The notes: generated by a model not told the origin, from the sequence alone. A stretch of 64,000 bases of DNA from Quercus robur (GCF_932294415.1 NC_065537.1:70349761-70413760); one strand, 5' to 3'; numbered from the stretch's first letter, positions 12,061 through 23,540 are shown. Numbers and translations: made by a program.

Positions 12061-12292
12061 ACATATAGACAAAGTCAGAAAAGCAAGAAGACGAACATAC
12101 AACAAAAGAGAGACATAAAATACCATAAGATAAAGTTTAGCCTTTACAAACGAAAGCCCGAAATACAATAAGGCGTTTTTACAAAGTGTTAGAAACAGAA
12201 TAATGGAAAAAATACATAAAATTATGAAACTACAAGGTTTGGAGAGTTCCCGTCAGCCTTATCCTGGCGGCAAGGTCTTCAACAATTTCAGG

Positions 12293-14785
12293 CTAAGTGG
12301 ACGAGACCAAAGAGGTGACGGGGGCATCTGTTGCTGGCTGGGCGAGGACGATACCATCATCTTTTGGCCTCAACTCCATGGAGTCGTCAGTTTCCTCCTG
12401 AATAGTGTTGCCAGTAGGAGTAGACGGCACGAGCTCGTCCATAGTTACCTTGGAAAAATCTAGGTGAGGATAGAGGGACTTAGCCTGCCTAAGGCAGTCC
12501 TCAAACCCTACACCATAATATCCACCACAAGAATCTATGAATGACTGAAAGGCCTTGTACTCAGCTACGGCGTCAGCCCTAGCCATCTCCACCTGCTCGA
12601 GAAGGGTCGTCAGCCTTTTCTCCACTTTCTCCTTGGCTTCCTGCTTGCCCTTTTTTTGACGACCCTCCTCCTCTAACTTGCCCCTCAGCTCTTTCACCTC
12701 CTCGTTAAGGGAACAGATGGCCTCCTTATATTGTTTTCATCATACGTCAGGAGCTCTATACGCTTATGCAAATGGGCTATCACGCCTTCCTTAGTGATGC
12801 CCCTATCTTGCAAAGCTTTCATCCGTACCAATGCCTACAAAGCAAAGTAACCGTCAACTACTAAACAAACTACAAAGCAAAGTAACCATCAGCTAATAAA
12901 CAAATGAATGAATAAGAAAAATGTAAAAACATACCCGTGCAAGATCAAAGAGGCCTGACGCCCCTAACTCGTCAGTCCCCAACTCAGCACAAGGATCTAC
13001 ATCCCTATCTCTGATGATAGAGCCCATCATCTCGATGGCATAGTCCTTGTGTGTGAGGAGGCGATGGTTCGGTCCTTGGTTGACGGGACCTGATGTCGTC
13101 ATCAGACCCTTGCCCACCCCATGGCCAGTCTTTGAAAGCATCAACTTTTTCGAAGATTTGTCGCCGACGTTGACAGCAGGCTTCTTGGATGGACGATCAT
13201 CCTTCCCGTCGTTTTTCCTTTTTAGGATCTTACCGATGGCTTTCAGAGCCGACGAGGATGCCCCCTCTCCCTTGGTCTTGCCTTCTTCGTTCTTTTATTG
13301 TTAAGCAGCAAACGCGCATACTTGTGCCCTCAACATAGCAGCCTCCACTTCTGCAAAGATGAATGACGGACATTAAATCAAGTGAAGCCTAAAAAGAAAA
13401 AAAGAAAAAGAGCAAAGGCAATGGAGAAAGTATTTAGTCTACGAGCTGCCGGAGTTAGTTCTGGCCCACCACAGCATGCGTGTAGGGTGTCGAGAGTAAT
13501 CAAATCCCTACACTTGTGTTGCTCGAATGGAATTTTGATCACTTGTTGGATGAAGGCCTCCTGCACGTTAGATATGGATGGACGGATACTAGCTGAAATA
13601 GAAAAAATGACGACGACATTAAAACACTTGAAAAGTTGACGGCATTAAAGAAAAAGTTGACAGCATTAAACCTGAATCTTTAACGATGCCCCAAGTATTA
13701 TCAAAACCATGGGGTATTGTATCCCACTCCTCCGGATGGCATACCCAATCCGTCCCTTTGATAAAGAAGTATCTGCCCTTCCAATTCTTGTTGGAGTCAG
13801 GCATATCTAACACAAGCCTCAACGCCTTTTTCCTAGCAGCAAAGTGATAAATCCCTTGCGACAAGATTATGTGCTGAGGACGGTAACACCAGAAGAACTC
13901 GTCAAGCTTAAGCTGACAATTCCCTCCACTTAGATGACCTCACAGGATCTCCATCCTTATGAAGATCCTTCAGGCATTAGAAGCGATCTGGCTGACAGAC
14001 AGACCGAGGAAGTTACCCAGTTGACGGTGTAATGCCATCAGTGTTAGTCTCAACCCTGCCGCCAATATGGCGTCGTACATAATAAAGTCCGACGTCTTTC
14101 CCAAACAGCATTTCTCAAACTTCCCAGGGAAACGGATTGGTATGTGGTCGGGGATTTGGTAACGGTCTCTTAGGTCCTTAAAAATTTTGCATTAACAGTC
14201 CATATTTTAGGAAGAATGAACGGATTAGTGTACCCACTCCCAGGGTTTCCCGAACTCCTAATCTCGGGTGTCGTGTCATCTTCATCAACCTCCATTGCTC
14301 TGTCAACTTCAATTTCTCCTTCACTCTCAACTTTTCCCTCATCCCTCTCTTCCTTGTCTTTCTCTCCTATATAATTTTCCCCATCCTCGCCAGGAGAACA
14401 AGCTGACGTCTCTCTCTCTCTGACGACTAGGAATGGCCCTCCTCAGGCTCATGACTTGCCTGGTAGACCTCGTTGTAGCCCGCCCCTTCACGGACTGACG
14501 ACTGCTCACTAATCGCTCCCCTAGACATTTTTTACCTACAAGTGACGGAGTCATTCTAAGTACCCAAGTCGACGACCTCACTAAAAAATTACACTATCAA
14601 CTAAGGTGTAAAAAACAGATAGAAGAAAAGGAGAGAGGACTTACCAAGCAAACGGTCTTTGGGAGAGGTGACGGTCTCAACGAATGGGTGAAGAGTGTGC
14701 AGAGACGACAAGAGCAAGGCTCTTGAAGTAATAAGTGTTCTCTCTCTGAATCAACGATGAAATGAGAAAAGAGGAAGAACTGAGG

Positions 14786-14816
<31 letters not shown>
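12293..14816 (-). pseudogene. Antisense multi-exon gene inside the Tat element (unknown function)
   Basis: On the strand opposite gag-pol lies a decayed spliced gene. A TATA-like run (14805-14815) precedes a leader with a plausible 5'UTR intron (14581-14644, GT...AG on the minus strand). ATGs follow at 14554 and 14528. Coding blocks include LPKIWTV (about 14210), GIYHFAARKKALRLVLDMPD and NWKGRYFFIKGTDWV (13860-13740), HGFDNTWGIVKDS (to 13671), CGGPELTPAARRL (about 13470), GPNHRLLTHKDYAIEMMGS and LGASGLFDLARV (13080-12935), then a Lys/Glu-rich coiled coil and FIDSCGGYYGVGFEDCLRQA (12697-12500). It stops at 12293. Exon junctions near 13671, 13592, 13353, 12934 and 12833 show GT/AG. Several in-frame stops make it a pseudogene. 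Extra antisense ORFs are reported for Tat-lineage elements (for example in maize Grande). Their function is not established. Confidence 0.72.
14784..14815. repeat. (AC)n(AT)n microsatellite
   Basis: A compound dinucleotide run. Read on the minus strand, its AT part doubles as the TATA-like sequence of the antisense gene. Confidence 0.9.
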
Positions 14817-15011
14817 TGGATGTACATGGAAGACAAAGCGACACCCTCATCCAGAAACGGAGCCAATTGAGTTGTGCCACGTGTCCGAGCAATAAATAAT
14901 GGCTGCTTGAGGAATCGCCCATAAATAATTTTCCCTCCTAAAAAATAATAATAATATAATAATCAGGTTCCTAAACTCCATAGTCCATCAGCTTTAAATT
15001 GATGAAACTAT

Positions 15012-15026
15012 GGAGTAAGGGGCAGC
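15012..15026 (+). other. Polypurine tract of the Tat element
   Basis: GGAGTAAGGGGCAGC lies immediately before the TG of the 3' LTR, the expected place for the plus-strand primer. Confidence 0.7.
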
Positions 15027-15550
15027 TGATAAGGGTAAAATGGTAAGTATGCTCACTGGCATAAGGGCATAAAGCAATGATCAAGACAAACTCGTCGGCT
15101 TTTTATCTATTGACACGTGGCAACCATATGAAGTCTACGGCTTCATACTGACAAGGTCAGCATGGGGCAAAAGTGGGAAACTGACAACATAGAGCTGAAG
15201 GGGTAATACGTAAGTGACGGTTCTGACACAACCGATTGCTTGGCCTCCACGCATGTCTATGTAAGGAAATACCCTGCGCCCCACGCTTAGAAAGACTCTT
15301 ACAAGGAAAGGGTTCCGTAAAGTACACTCATAAGGATTCCTATATGGAATAGACTTCTAAACCAAGGAAATGATGTCAACCCTTACTACTATAAAAGCCT
15401 CAATACCCTCACTGACCAAAGTACGCATAATTCACCTCGCTCTGGCACTCTAGAATTGTGAGAAGTTCTAACTTGACCTTCGGAGGGTACTTGGCCGGCA
15501 CCACACCGGTGCTCTCTGTTAAGTCTTCTACTTTTGTTGTGCAGGTGTTG
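15027..15550 (+). repeat. 3' LTR of the Tat element, right end missing
   Basis: It matches 2987-3515 closely, including the stretch TACTACTATAAAAGCC. Similarity stops at GTGTTGTTT. From there the sequence matches the inverted F-box fragment at 26.2-26.4 kb instead of the last ~40 bases of the 5' LTR. Confidence 0.85.
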
Positions 15551-15750
15551 TTTCCAGCACCACTTCCTCCGGGACATAGTCTGAGATTCCTAACCCTAAC
15601 CCAATTTCAATTTCAATCTTTGGTTCGACTGTCTCTGTTTTTTTTTTTTACTTTTTGCACCGCTCTGCTTTGTTATAATCAAACAAATTAGCACCAAGAT
15701 TTTTGACTTTTATCACAAAAATTAGGGCAAGATTCCCGCCGCCACTGAAA
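15551..15750 (-). pseudogene. 5' end of an F-box gene, cut by the Tat element
   Basis: This stretch is the inverted, diverged copy of 26207-26402: the same leader with a T/A-run and TAATCAAAC..ATTAGC, and the same start region. On the minus strand the coding part reads SDYVPEEVVLE, an F-box N-terminus, after which the Tat LTR begins. The start codon position reads ATC instead of ATG. F-box proteins serve as substrate adaptors of SCF ubiquitin ligases. Only about a dozen codons remain, so this is a fragment. Confidence 0.65.
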
Positions 15751-17600
15751 GTTGAAAACCCTTTGACCTACACCGTAAACATTTATCTATACTAGTATAT
15801 AAGGGATTTTTTTTTTTTTTGGACTGATTTTTTTTTTGTTTTTTTGTTCTAAAATATCCCTACCCTAGGTTTAAACAGGGACAAAACTTGGTAAAAATGC
15901 TTTCAATAACTACCTCATAAAACACTATCTACAAAATAGGACCACACTCCCAATACATTCATGTTGGTTTTCAAACTCAAATTGCTTCTTCTTCAGTTCT
16001 TCAATTCTTTAAATTCTATGTTAATCTTCTTTTTACCATTCTCATCATTTTTTCTACTTACTCCACTCAAATTTGCTTCTGCTCAACGGTATGTGTATGT
16101 CAATGTACATTGGTCTTTTCTATTTTGGTTTTCTAATTCAAGAACAACTTCTTATATTCTAGAAACAAATCAAGTATTTATGTAAAATAGCCCTTATATT
16201 TCAACCTTACCTTTAATTTCTTTCACATATTTCTTCAAGAAACGTGCACTGGGATGTCTATCTTCAAGATTTTGGTATCTAAACTTGAATGTGCACTAGG
16301 GTGTTAATCTTCCAAATTTTCGTGTGCTCTGTCCTCCAACTCTAACAAATTGTTTGGACTTTGGAGTTGAAGCGTGTTGATGACAAATTTTTCACCCCAT
16401 ATGGCTTTATTTCATTAGCAACCCGCACCACATCAACATTATCATGGATTTTGGGAAAATCTCTTTTAAAGTTCAAAAGAGTCCATATTTACACAAAAAG
16501 GTGTCAAAGCCCATGGTTCAAGCTCATGGCACATCATCTCATTTTCAGCTCATGATCCAAACTCATGAGTTTCATCGGGGGAACTTTAGGAGTCATGGTT
16601 TGAAGGGCCAAGAAGTATGTTCAGTAAAACTCCAGTGGTTCAAAATTGATAAAGGAAAGCATGTGACTTGGCATGTCTTTCCTAATTCCTTGAACTTTGA
16701 CAGGTTAGTGTGCAATAGGTAACATTTGGTAAGCCTCTCATATCACTTAACACTTAAAATGATAAAACTCCTCATGCTCTCTACATAAAAATTGATGTTC
16801 ATCATATAATATAAGTTTAAAAATGTAATTATATTATTTCATATAAATTATATTATTATTTTCATTTAAATCAATCCCAAGCACATGGCTAAATCTATAT
16901 TAATATCTCATATCTAACATTAAATGCTCTCCTTGCTCTCCAAGATGTGGTTAAAACACAAAGAGACCATAATTACATCTTTAAAATTTCATCAAATATC
17001 GACCAACTCGTCTATTACTTACCAAAATTATATATGGACTAAACACATAATTTTCCAAAAGAGGAAACTTAGCCAAAAATACCAACAACAGCTCTAGCAG
17101 AAGCTGTAACAGCTCCAACAGAAATAGCAACAGCTCCAGCTGAAGCTACAGTAGCTCCAACAGCAGCTTAAGCAGCTGACACACGTCCAAAAGTAACATT
17201 ATCAACCCATTAATGCCCAATCCCAGAAGCTTGCTGCCATACCCAAAAAAGCAAAAGTCCTATAAATGAAATCATATCATTTTAAGTTAAGATCCTTAGC
17301 CTCCAGCTGCAATACCAGAAATAGAAGGATCTCATAAAGGTTATCTAACCATTTTTAGCCAAACCATGAATTTAATGCTAAATATTTTCCTCCAGCAGAA
17401 GATGTCATTTAGATCACATCATCCAGCAGCTACTGCTATAGAGCTGACAGCTGTAACAGCAACTCCAACAGCATTAAAGGTTCTAACTTTCTTCTTTTGG
17501 CTAAAAAAAAAAAAACCCACTAATGAAACCACTTATTTTGTCAAAGACTTTTCCTTATTTGCTAAATTCTCCTTCAACTAATTCTAATCTAGTTACATGC
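15751..17600. other. Gene-poor sequence, unrecognised repeats
   Basis: No convincing coding region. 17080-17170 and 17420-17475 are rich in short variants of ACAGCTCCAACAGC, a degenerate microsatellite-like block. 16360-16720 contains overlapping open frames of 60-90 codons without a family resemblance. Positions near 15930 and 20020 share TACAAAATAGGACCACA, so part of this may be a dispersed repeat. Confidence 0.5.
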
Positions 17601-17607
17601 TTGGCTC

Positions 17608-17615
17608 TATATAAA
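17608..17615 (+). promoter_or_regulatory. TATA box (TATATAAA) of an unassigned promoter, perhaps an LTR
   Basis: GGCTCTATATAAAGAGG is a textbook plant TATA context. A CT-rich, AUG-poor leader-like sequence starts about 30 bases downstream. No gene follows in frame, so this may be the U3/R boundary of an unidentified LTR. Confidence 0.5.
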
Positions 17616-17640
17616 GAGGACCAAGCCACACACTAAGACA

Positions 17641-17893
17641 CTATTACACACCATCCATCCCTCTCTCATCCTCAATATTCTGAAACTCCATTCATTTTGT
17701 TGCCATATCTCTAAACATCTCCATATCTTTCTTCATCTCTCTTACAAAATCCCTCTTCTTAGATAACACCTATTACACACACTACTACCCATCTCTCCCA
17801 CACTTTAATATTCTGAAACTTCATCATTTTGCTGCCCAAAAACACATTTCCATCTCCTTCTTTATTTCTCATACAAAATCTCCATTCTTAGAA
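17641..17893 (+). repeat. 129-bp tandem duplication downstream of the TATA box
   Basis: Two units, starting at 17641 and 17770, share CTATTACACAC, AATATTCTGAAACT, CATTTTG and TACAAAATC. They follow the TATA box at 17608. Confidence 0.8.
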
Positions 17894-18859
17894 AGTAACA
17901 TAACCCATGACATAACACAAAAACCACTCTAGTAGTAACTATAATCTCATGTATTTATTATATTTAATCTCAATATCTCTCATACTTCCCTATATCTTAC
18001 AAACACATCCCTCACAAAATATCCATACGTACTTCTCATATATCTTTGAACTCCATGTCTCACAAAGTAATTATATACAGGATCCATATTCAACAAAGTA
18101 TCTACATATAATTCCTATACATATTACAAACAACATATCTCACAAAACATGTGTATTTTTTTCCATCTTCATACATCTTAAAAGATACCAAACACTCTTC
18201 CAAGAACATATTACAAAAGCCCTTCTCATGGAAGGCAATATCACTCATATTTGACTAATAACTAAAAGAGCATTACATGGAGAAAATCATTTGTGTATGA
18301 TAAAAGGGATAAGCTTAACTAACCCATGCACACGGCTGGACACATTCTCTCTCCCTTCAATTGCACCCATTTTTCCCCTTTAATCATGAAGTCATCATGA
18401 AAAGACTCATAATATCATATTGTACCACTGGACTCATTTTATCATTTTGCTAAAATGTTATAAGTCCACTGTTGTTATACGGCTGGAGCTAAAAACTGTG
18501 AAGATAAGTCATTATATTTTTATCTCCAAAATTATACTATTGAGTATATTTTTATTTATTATCATTGTACTGTTACACTTATATTATTCTGCCGCTGGAA
18601 TATTATGAGCTCACTAACGATATACGACTAGAGCCACAAATCATATAAAGAACAAAGTGATGTTGTGCAGTTGGAGTCAAAAACATACAAGATAAGTCAA
18701 AATCTTTCTATTTTCAAGATTACATTATTAAGTATACATTAACTCATTACTATTGCACCGTTGGATGCAAGTTACTTTAATATCATCTCACTATTTAATA
18801 AAACATTGTCTCACTATTACTTCATTATTGAACATACATATTAATAAATTGATCTACCA
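17894..18859. other. AT-rich intergenic sequence
   Basis: No gene seen. Short open frames of 60-100 codons at 17949-18254 and 18420-18608 are hydrophobic low-complexity translations of AT-rich DNA. Recurring phrases such as GTTGGA and CTGGA are the upstream edge of the degenerate repeat that is clearer after 18860. Confidence 0.55.
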
Positions 18860-19080
18860 CCGTTGCACATATATTATTTGGACATGAACCAATGCTAGAC
18901 ATATATTATTCGAACATAAAACCACAGCTGGACCAACTAATTAACATATATTATTCGGACATAAACCACGACTGGATTCAAACTATTTGACATACATTAT
19001 TTGGACATAGACCATTGCTAAACATACCTTACTATATTGGACATGAACTATACCACAACTAGATAGGGACTATTGGGTTC
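18860..19080. repeat. Degenerate ~45-bp tandem repeat (CATATATTATTCGGACATAAACC)
   Basis: About five units each carry a variant of ATTATTYGGACATRAACCA followed by a CTGGA-like end. Unit spacing varies from about 40 to 55 bases. Confidence 0.7.
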
Positions 19081-20540
19081 ATCCCATTACTGGACATATG
19101 ACACTTAATTAATTAAATTCTAATGGACATCACTTAACACACATAATAATAGCGTTCAACTCACCATTTGATCAAAGCTATTATGCTAAACATATTATAT
19201 ATGTATTTCAACCATTATCATGATTCTAAGATTTTGGGCTTTATCTATTTTGTAGGCTTAAAATGCACCGGAAGCCATTGGTCTATGCGGCCCAATGTCG
19301 AGTTTCGGATTGGACTTCCCAAAACAAATTCGGACCTAGCAACGTCACACCTCCAGCGGAAAACACATGACTACGCGCAAAAACCACCCCCAACAAAGTG
19401 TTGTCAACAACAAAAATGTAAGTATCTTTCATGACCTCTATTTAAAATGCCTCTTGCGTGTTGGGTTTTCTGTATTATGTTTGCTTTTATGAGTTGCCAT
19501 TCAGTATTTGTTCTCCTATATTTGATTTATATTTGGTTTCTTTAACGGCATGATATTGATAAAACTTTATTTGTGGACTACGTGTATCCAAATTTGAATT
19601 CAAGTGAACTAGAAAGTGCTAAAGCTGATAGTGGGAATTTGCTTGCTTAAAAGACACACGTGCCATTTGATAATTTGGAATGAAGTAATAAGTCAGGTTT
19701 GAAAGATAAGGGTAATGTTTTTGATGTTCAGTGCACCAATCCTTTAAATGTATTCCCTATTCAAGAAACTCATGCTATTAGGAGTGGTATCAATCTAGAT
19801 AAGGTAACAAGAGCCCAGAGTTTTTGCTTAAAAGAAGAGCCTGAAATGCAACAAAGTAAATGGAATACAGTTTTAGGAGTTTGAGTTTGCCATTTAGTAT
19901 TTGCTTTTCTCTTTTTCTGTTTATATTAGGTTTCCTTACTTTGTTAGTTTTTTAAAACTCAAATTGATATTAAAAAAAATTAAAAAAAAAAAAAAAACTT
20001 TTAACTCCAACGTAAAATACTGCCTACAAAATAGGACCACATTTTGTTATCATTATCTTTTTTTTTTTTTTCTTTTTTTTGGTCAGTTTGATGGGTGTTT
20101 AATATTTTCTCTAATTAATGAGTATTTTTAAAGAGTGGGAATGATATATATTGATTTGTCTCATTATTTTAGTGCATGTGTTTTAAGTGGTGCTCTCACT
20201 TCCTCCTATTATTATTATTTTTTTTTCTGTTGTTTTTCTTACATTTAAGTCTTAATCTCTAATTTCTTTTGTATTTTTTTAGGGTGACATATCAACAATT
20301 TTGTTAGATTGCAAAGCAGACACATTGGATGAATTCAGGTGAGCGAAGTGGTAGTCAATCTATCAAGTAGTTGTTAAAGACCATTTTTTGTAAATATACT
20401 ACCTATATAGGCCTATATTTATTAATTTGTGTAACACTACATTTTCAATTAATTGAAACTATTACACTTTAGTTTCATTTTACTCAATCACATCTCTTTC
20501 ATATGAAATTTAATATTGTCATTTGTTTTGCCTTTCATTG
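19081..20540. other. Non-coding stretch with two exon-like islands
   Basis: 19256-19417 is less AT-rich and sits between TTTTGTAG and GTAAGTATC. 20282-20339 sits between TTTTTTAG and GTGAGCG. Both look like exons by splice context, but the conceptual protein matches no family I recognise. The T-run and A-run in the gap (19975-19997, 20058-20080) prevent any long frame. The pair could be leader exons of an unrecognised element or a decayed gene. Confidence 0.35.
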
Positions 20541-20547
20541 CACATTT

Positions 20548-20551
<4 letters not shown>

Positions 20552-20590
<39 letters not shown>

Positions 20591-20644
20591 AGACTACATT
20601 TATTTTTTAAAATTAAAGGAATGGTAATGTTGACAGCCCTTCTT

Positions 20645-20697
<53 letters not shown>
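20552..20697. repeat. A36 ... T51 inverted homopolymer pair
   Basis: 36 uninterrupted A (20552-20587) and 51 uninterrupted T (20647-20697) are separated by 59 bases. Open frames of poly-Lys or poly-Phe across them are artefacts. The pair could be two retrotransposon tails inserted tail to tail, or a hairpin that inflates during sequencing. Confidence 0.9.
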
Positions 20698-20700
<3 letters not shown>

Positions 20701-21077
20701 CATGCTAAAATTTAGTTATGGATGTATACTAAGTGCCTATCTTTTAGGATTAAATATAATTACATAACTACCATTTTAAAAAAATTAATTAAAAAAATTC
20801 TAAATTTACAACATGAGAGTCTTTTAGCATTTGAAATTTTTGTTATGGTTATGGATGTGTAATACTAGCAACCTTTTAGGACTAAGTGACTACCTTTTAG
20901 GATTTTTTTTTAAAAAATTGATAACTCTCATTAAACAAAATGATAATTGTGACACTCTATGACCGGTATATCCTCTTCTGTCATTACAAAGTTCACAATC
21001 CAAATAATTTTCATTCATTAAACTTTTGGCCTTGGGTTCAAAAAAATAATAGATGCACCAAAAAAAAACAAGCCTAG

Positions 21078-21212
21078 AATTTGAGATTATTACATTTTTC
21101 TAATCACAAAAATACCTAGGAGTGTGATGAAAAAATTATTCCATCCAAAACACATAACACTCATCACACCCCTAGGTTTTTTTGTGATTGGAAAATGTAG
21201 TAATCTCAAATT
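21078..21212. mobile_element. Small foldback element (MITE-like) with ~50-bp inverted arms
   Basis: The left arm starts AATTTGAGATTATTACATTT and the right arm ends with its near-perfect complement (AATGTAGTAATCTCAAATT). Both arms include TAATCACAAAAA and CCTAGG...GTGATGA. The loop is about 30 bases. No clear target duplication was found, so the superfamily is open. Confidence 0.75.
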
Positions 21213-21282
21213 ATAATGGATGCAAATTATTAACTTTTTTCAAAAATAAAAAATAAAAGTGTCTTTGAGCACGCGCGTGAGG

Positions 21283-22620
21283 CTAGTAAATCAATTATGG
21301 ATTTGTGTGTGAAAAAATGGATCTGAACTAGTGTGAAAGAATATTTTTCTTTTCTTCCAGCTCATTTCCATGCTTCTAGATTATCCAAGCTATTATGACA
21401 AAGAGCTCTAACCGATCTGAAGAGTTTACATTTACTTCTTCCACGCGCAACTTCTTGTTCTTGTGTCCACTTATGCCCCCCTCTAGTTTTTCCATTCCTT
21501 TCCCCTTTCTCAACATAGAATACACACTTTTGATTATGTAGCTACCACTTAAGTCATCATCCAAATCTATTTAGCTTCAGGTAACCTATAGCTCAATGGA
21601 AGTTCCTTTATTGCTGTCAATCTATGTGGCATGAAGATGTATGTCAAGATTGTACAAAGAAGGATAGAAAGGTTCGTGACAGAATCAAAGATCAAGGGAA
21701 GAAGAAAGTCATCAAATCAGCTTAAACGACAGTGAGCACTATTTGATTTATTTTATACAATACGACATGTAGCTTTGTATCACTGTATATAAGTTTAGTG
21801 ATAAGCATGTGGATGGCACGTGTGTGTTTGTTAGTTCTGGAAATTCTGGTAGTTAGTTATTTTGCTTTCCCCTGTTTTCCTTTCTCTTGTATGTATACAT
21901 ACATAGCTCTGTAATTGTTCTTCAATTAATGCAATTACACAATTCTTCAATTCCAGAATCTTCTTCTCTGTTTTCCAATAATGTAGTCTATCAATCATCG
22001 GTTCCACTCTCTGCTATGTTCATCTATGAGCAATCAGTGAGCTCACTACAACTTTGCGGTGGAGCTTTAATGGTGAGACTAGCATATAAGGTATTGGGGG
22101 TGGGAGCTATTTGTCACTCCAATTCTTGACTTTCCTTCCATCGCCTATTCTCCATCTGATACCTATACTGAGAACCATTCATGGCACCAAAGATAATTCT
22201 CCAAGCATATGAACTAGCCCCATTCATATTCGCATCCATAAAATTGCTTGTTAGAAAATATTTGGCTTTATTTACTCTTTAAAGAAGTGAACTGCTATCA
22301 CTCATTAAAACAGCCAACCTATTTGCTAGTAAAGCTAAATTAAATTCACAAAGCGCTTTAAATCCAATTCCCGCTTGTGACTTGGATGCTCACATTTTGT
22401 CCCATCTTAACTAGTTTATTTTCCTTTCTTTGTCCATATGAATCCACTAGAATTTTCAAATCTTAGAAATCAAGTCTTGCATAATTCCTCTGAGAGCCTA
22501 AAAACTAAAACAACTCATAAGGTATGGAAAATGACATAGGCCACTACCTGGATTAGTATCTCCTTCTTGGCTTGAAATAGCAGCTTCTCTTTCCACTTTT
22601 GAAGCTCATATCGGTTGAAA
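21283..22620 (-). mobile_element. LINE remnant, copy 2 (split by a solo LTR)
   Basis: It is collinear with 1765-2760 of copy 1, including the lines for the RT C-terminal block (22610-22350) and the segment before zf-RVT (22330-22080). It breaks off at 21283, so the RNase H part is absent here. A 339-bp solo LTR interrupts it; neither copy 1 nor copy 3 has that insert. Confidence 0.8.
21642..21980 (+). mobile_element. 339-bp copia-type solo LTR, target duplication ATGTA
   Basis: Starts TGTCAAGATTG, ends TTTTCCAATA, and is flanked by ATGTA at 21637-21641 and 21981-21985. It contains a TATA-like CTGTATATAAG (about 21785) and a CT-rich end, as in Ty1/copia LTRs. The empty site is seen in both sister LINE copies (GAAGATGTAGTCTATC). 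The final CA has become TA. Confidence 0.88.
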
Positions 22621-22644
22621 ATATTGCAGGACATTCTTTGGAAA

Positions 22645-23078
22645 TTTATAAGGGAATGTTCGGTAATTATTTTTCTTATTATTTTTTGTTTTCAAAAACA
22701 ATTTTTTTATTTTTAAGACTAAAAAATTTGTTTGGCAACTCAAAATGGACAAAAAACAAACACTGTTTTCAAAACTCAATTTGTGAAGGAAACTGAAAAC
22801 ATGTAAAAAACTATTTTCAGTTTCTAATTTTCAAAAGTCAATAAAAACACGCATTTAATTTAAAGAACCTTCTCATTTAATGAGTTAGTATTAGAGTTCA
22901 AATTTTAGTAGCAACATATTTTAGTATTTTCTATTTTTTTTCTTCAAAAAATTATCTTTTTAATTTCAATCAACCAAACATGCTTTTGATTTTAAAAAAT
23001 ACAAGAAAATCATTTTTTCTTTATATTCTCAAAAACAAGTTTTTAAAAATAAAAAACAAAAACTTTTACTAAACATAA
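22645..23078. mobile_element. Possible AT-rich hairpin MITE
   Basis: The left end (ATGTTCGGTAAT...TTTTTGTTTTCAAAAACA) and the complement of the right end (ATGTTTAGTAAAAG...TTTTTGTTTTTTA) are alike over about 45 bases. No clean target duplication was found. Confidence 0.4.
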
Positions 23079-23430
23079 CTTTTTTTTTTTGGTTAAACAA
23101 GCAAATATTATAAACTAAAGCACCACAAGTCTGTTACAAACATATCAAACTTTATCACTAACTAGGAGATCTTCCACCACAAGCGATGGGTTATACAAAA
23201 TAAGGTGATCTGAATGAAGGTCAGCCCCTAACCTAGCTAATCTATCAGCACACTTATTTGCCTCCCTATAAACATGCACCACAAAGCAGTTAAGGAACGT
23301 CTTCATCATGTTCCTGCAGTCAGATAACAAAGGTTCAAGGCTAAGGTTAACCATAGAAGAATTAGAAAGCAAATAAACAAGGAATTCAAAATCCATATCC
23401 ACACAAATATTCTCCAAACTAAGTATATTT
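23079..23430 (-). mobile_element. 5'-truncated LINE fragment: RNase H domain and poly(A) tail
   Basis: On the minus strand 23417-23145 encodes an RNase H-like domain end, with LVYLLSN, then FVVHVYREANKCADRLARLG, a classic LINE C-terminal block. A T-run at 23079-23090 is the poly(A) tail. The piece is 90 codons and open, so it is younger than the other LINE remnants nearby or a different family. Confidence 0.8.
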
Positions 23431-23450
23431 TATCCCAAAGTATAACTTAA

Positions 23451-23540
23451 ATATCCCAAAGTATATTTTATCATAAAATAAAAAATAAATATCCCAAAGT
23501 ATATTTTATCAAAAAATAAAAAATAAATATCCCAAAGCAT
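23451..23540. repeat. 39-bp tandem repeat (ATATCCCAAAGTATATTTTATC)
   Basis: Units begin at 23451, 23489 and 23528, with a partial forerunner at 23425. The array ends about 115 bases upstream of the heat-shock-like motif of the helicase gene. Confidence 0.85.

Larger units (their letters stand above)
2987..15550 (+). mobile_element. Decayed Ty3/gypsy element, Tat (Retand-like) lineage
   Basis: Two direct LTRs starting TGATAAGGG (2987 and 15027) bracket a primer-binding-site-like motif, gag, aspartic protease, reverse transcriptase, RNase H, a second RNase H, integrase, a tandem-repeat region, an antisense spliced gene and a purine-rich tract. The second RNase H between RT-RH and INT is the known hallmark of the Tat lineage. 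Every coding module has stops or frameshifts, so the copy is dead. The right LTR lacks its last ~40 bases and no target duplication is visible (left flank GAGGA), so the right end was probably rearranged. A 2.5-kb solo LTR sits in the leader. Confidence 0.9.

Noticed and set aside
2987..15550. 5-bp target duplication for the Tat element
   Set aside because: Left flank GAGGA has no partner at the right end, and the right LTR is truncated where the F-box fragment begins. I therefore report none.
15961..16185. Hydrophobic 74-codon frame resembling a signal peptide
   Set aside because: T-rich DNA gives Leu/Phe-rich translations. There is no conserved follow-on sequence and no promoter evidence.
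20488..20767. Opposite-strand frames of poly-Lys/poly-Phe
   Set aside because: Pure translation of the A36 and T51 homopolymers.
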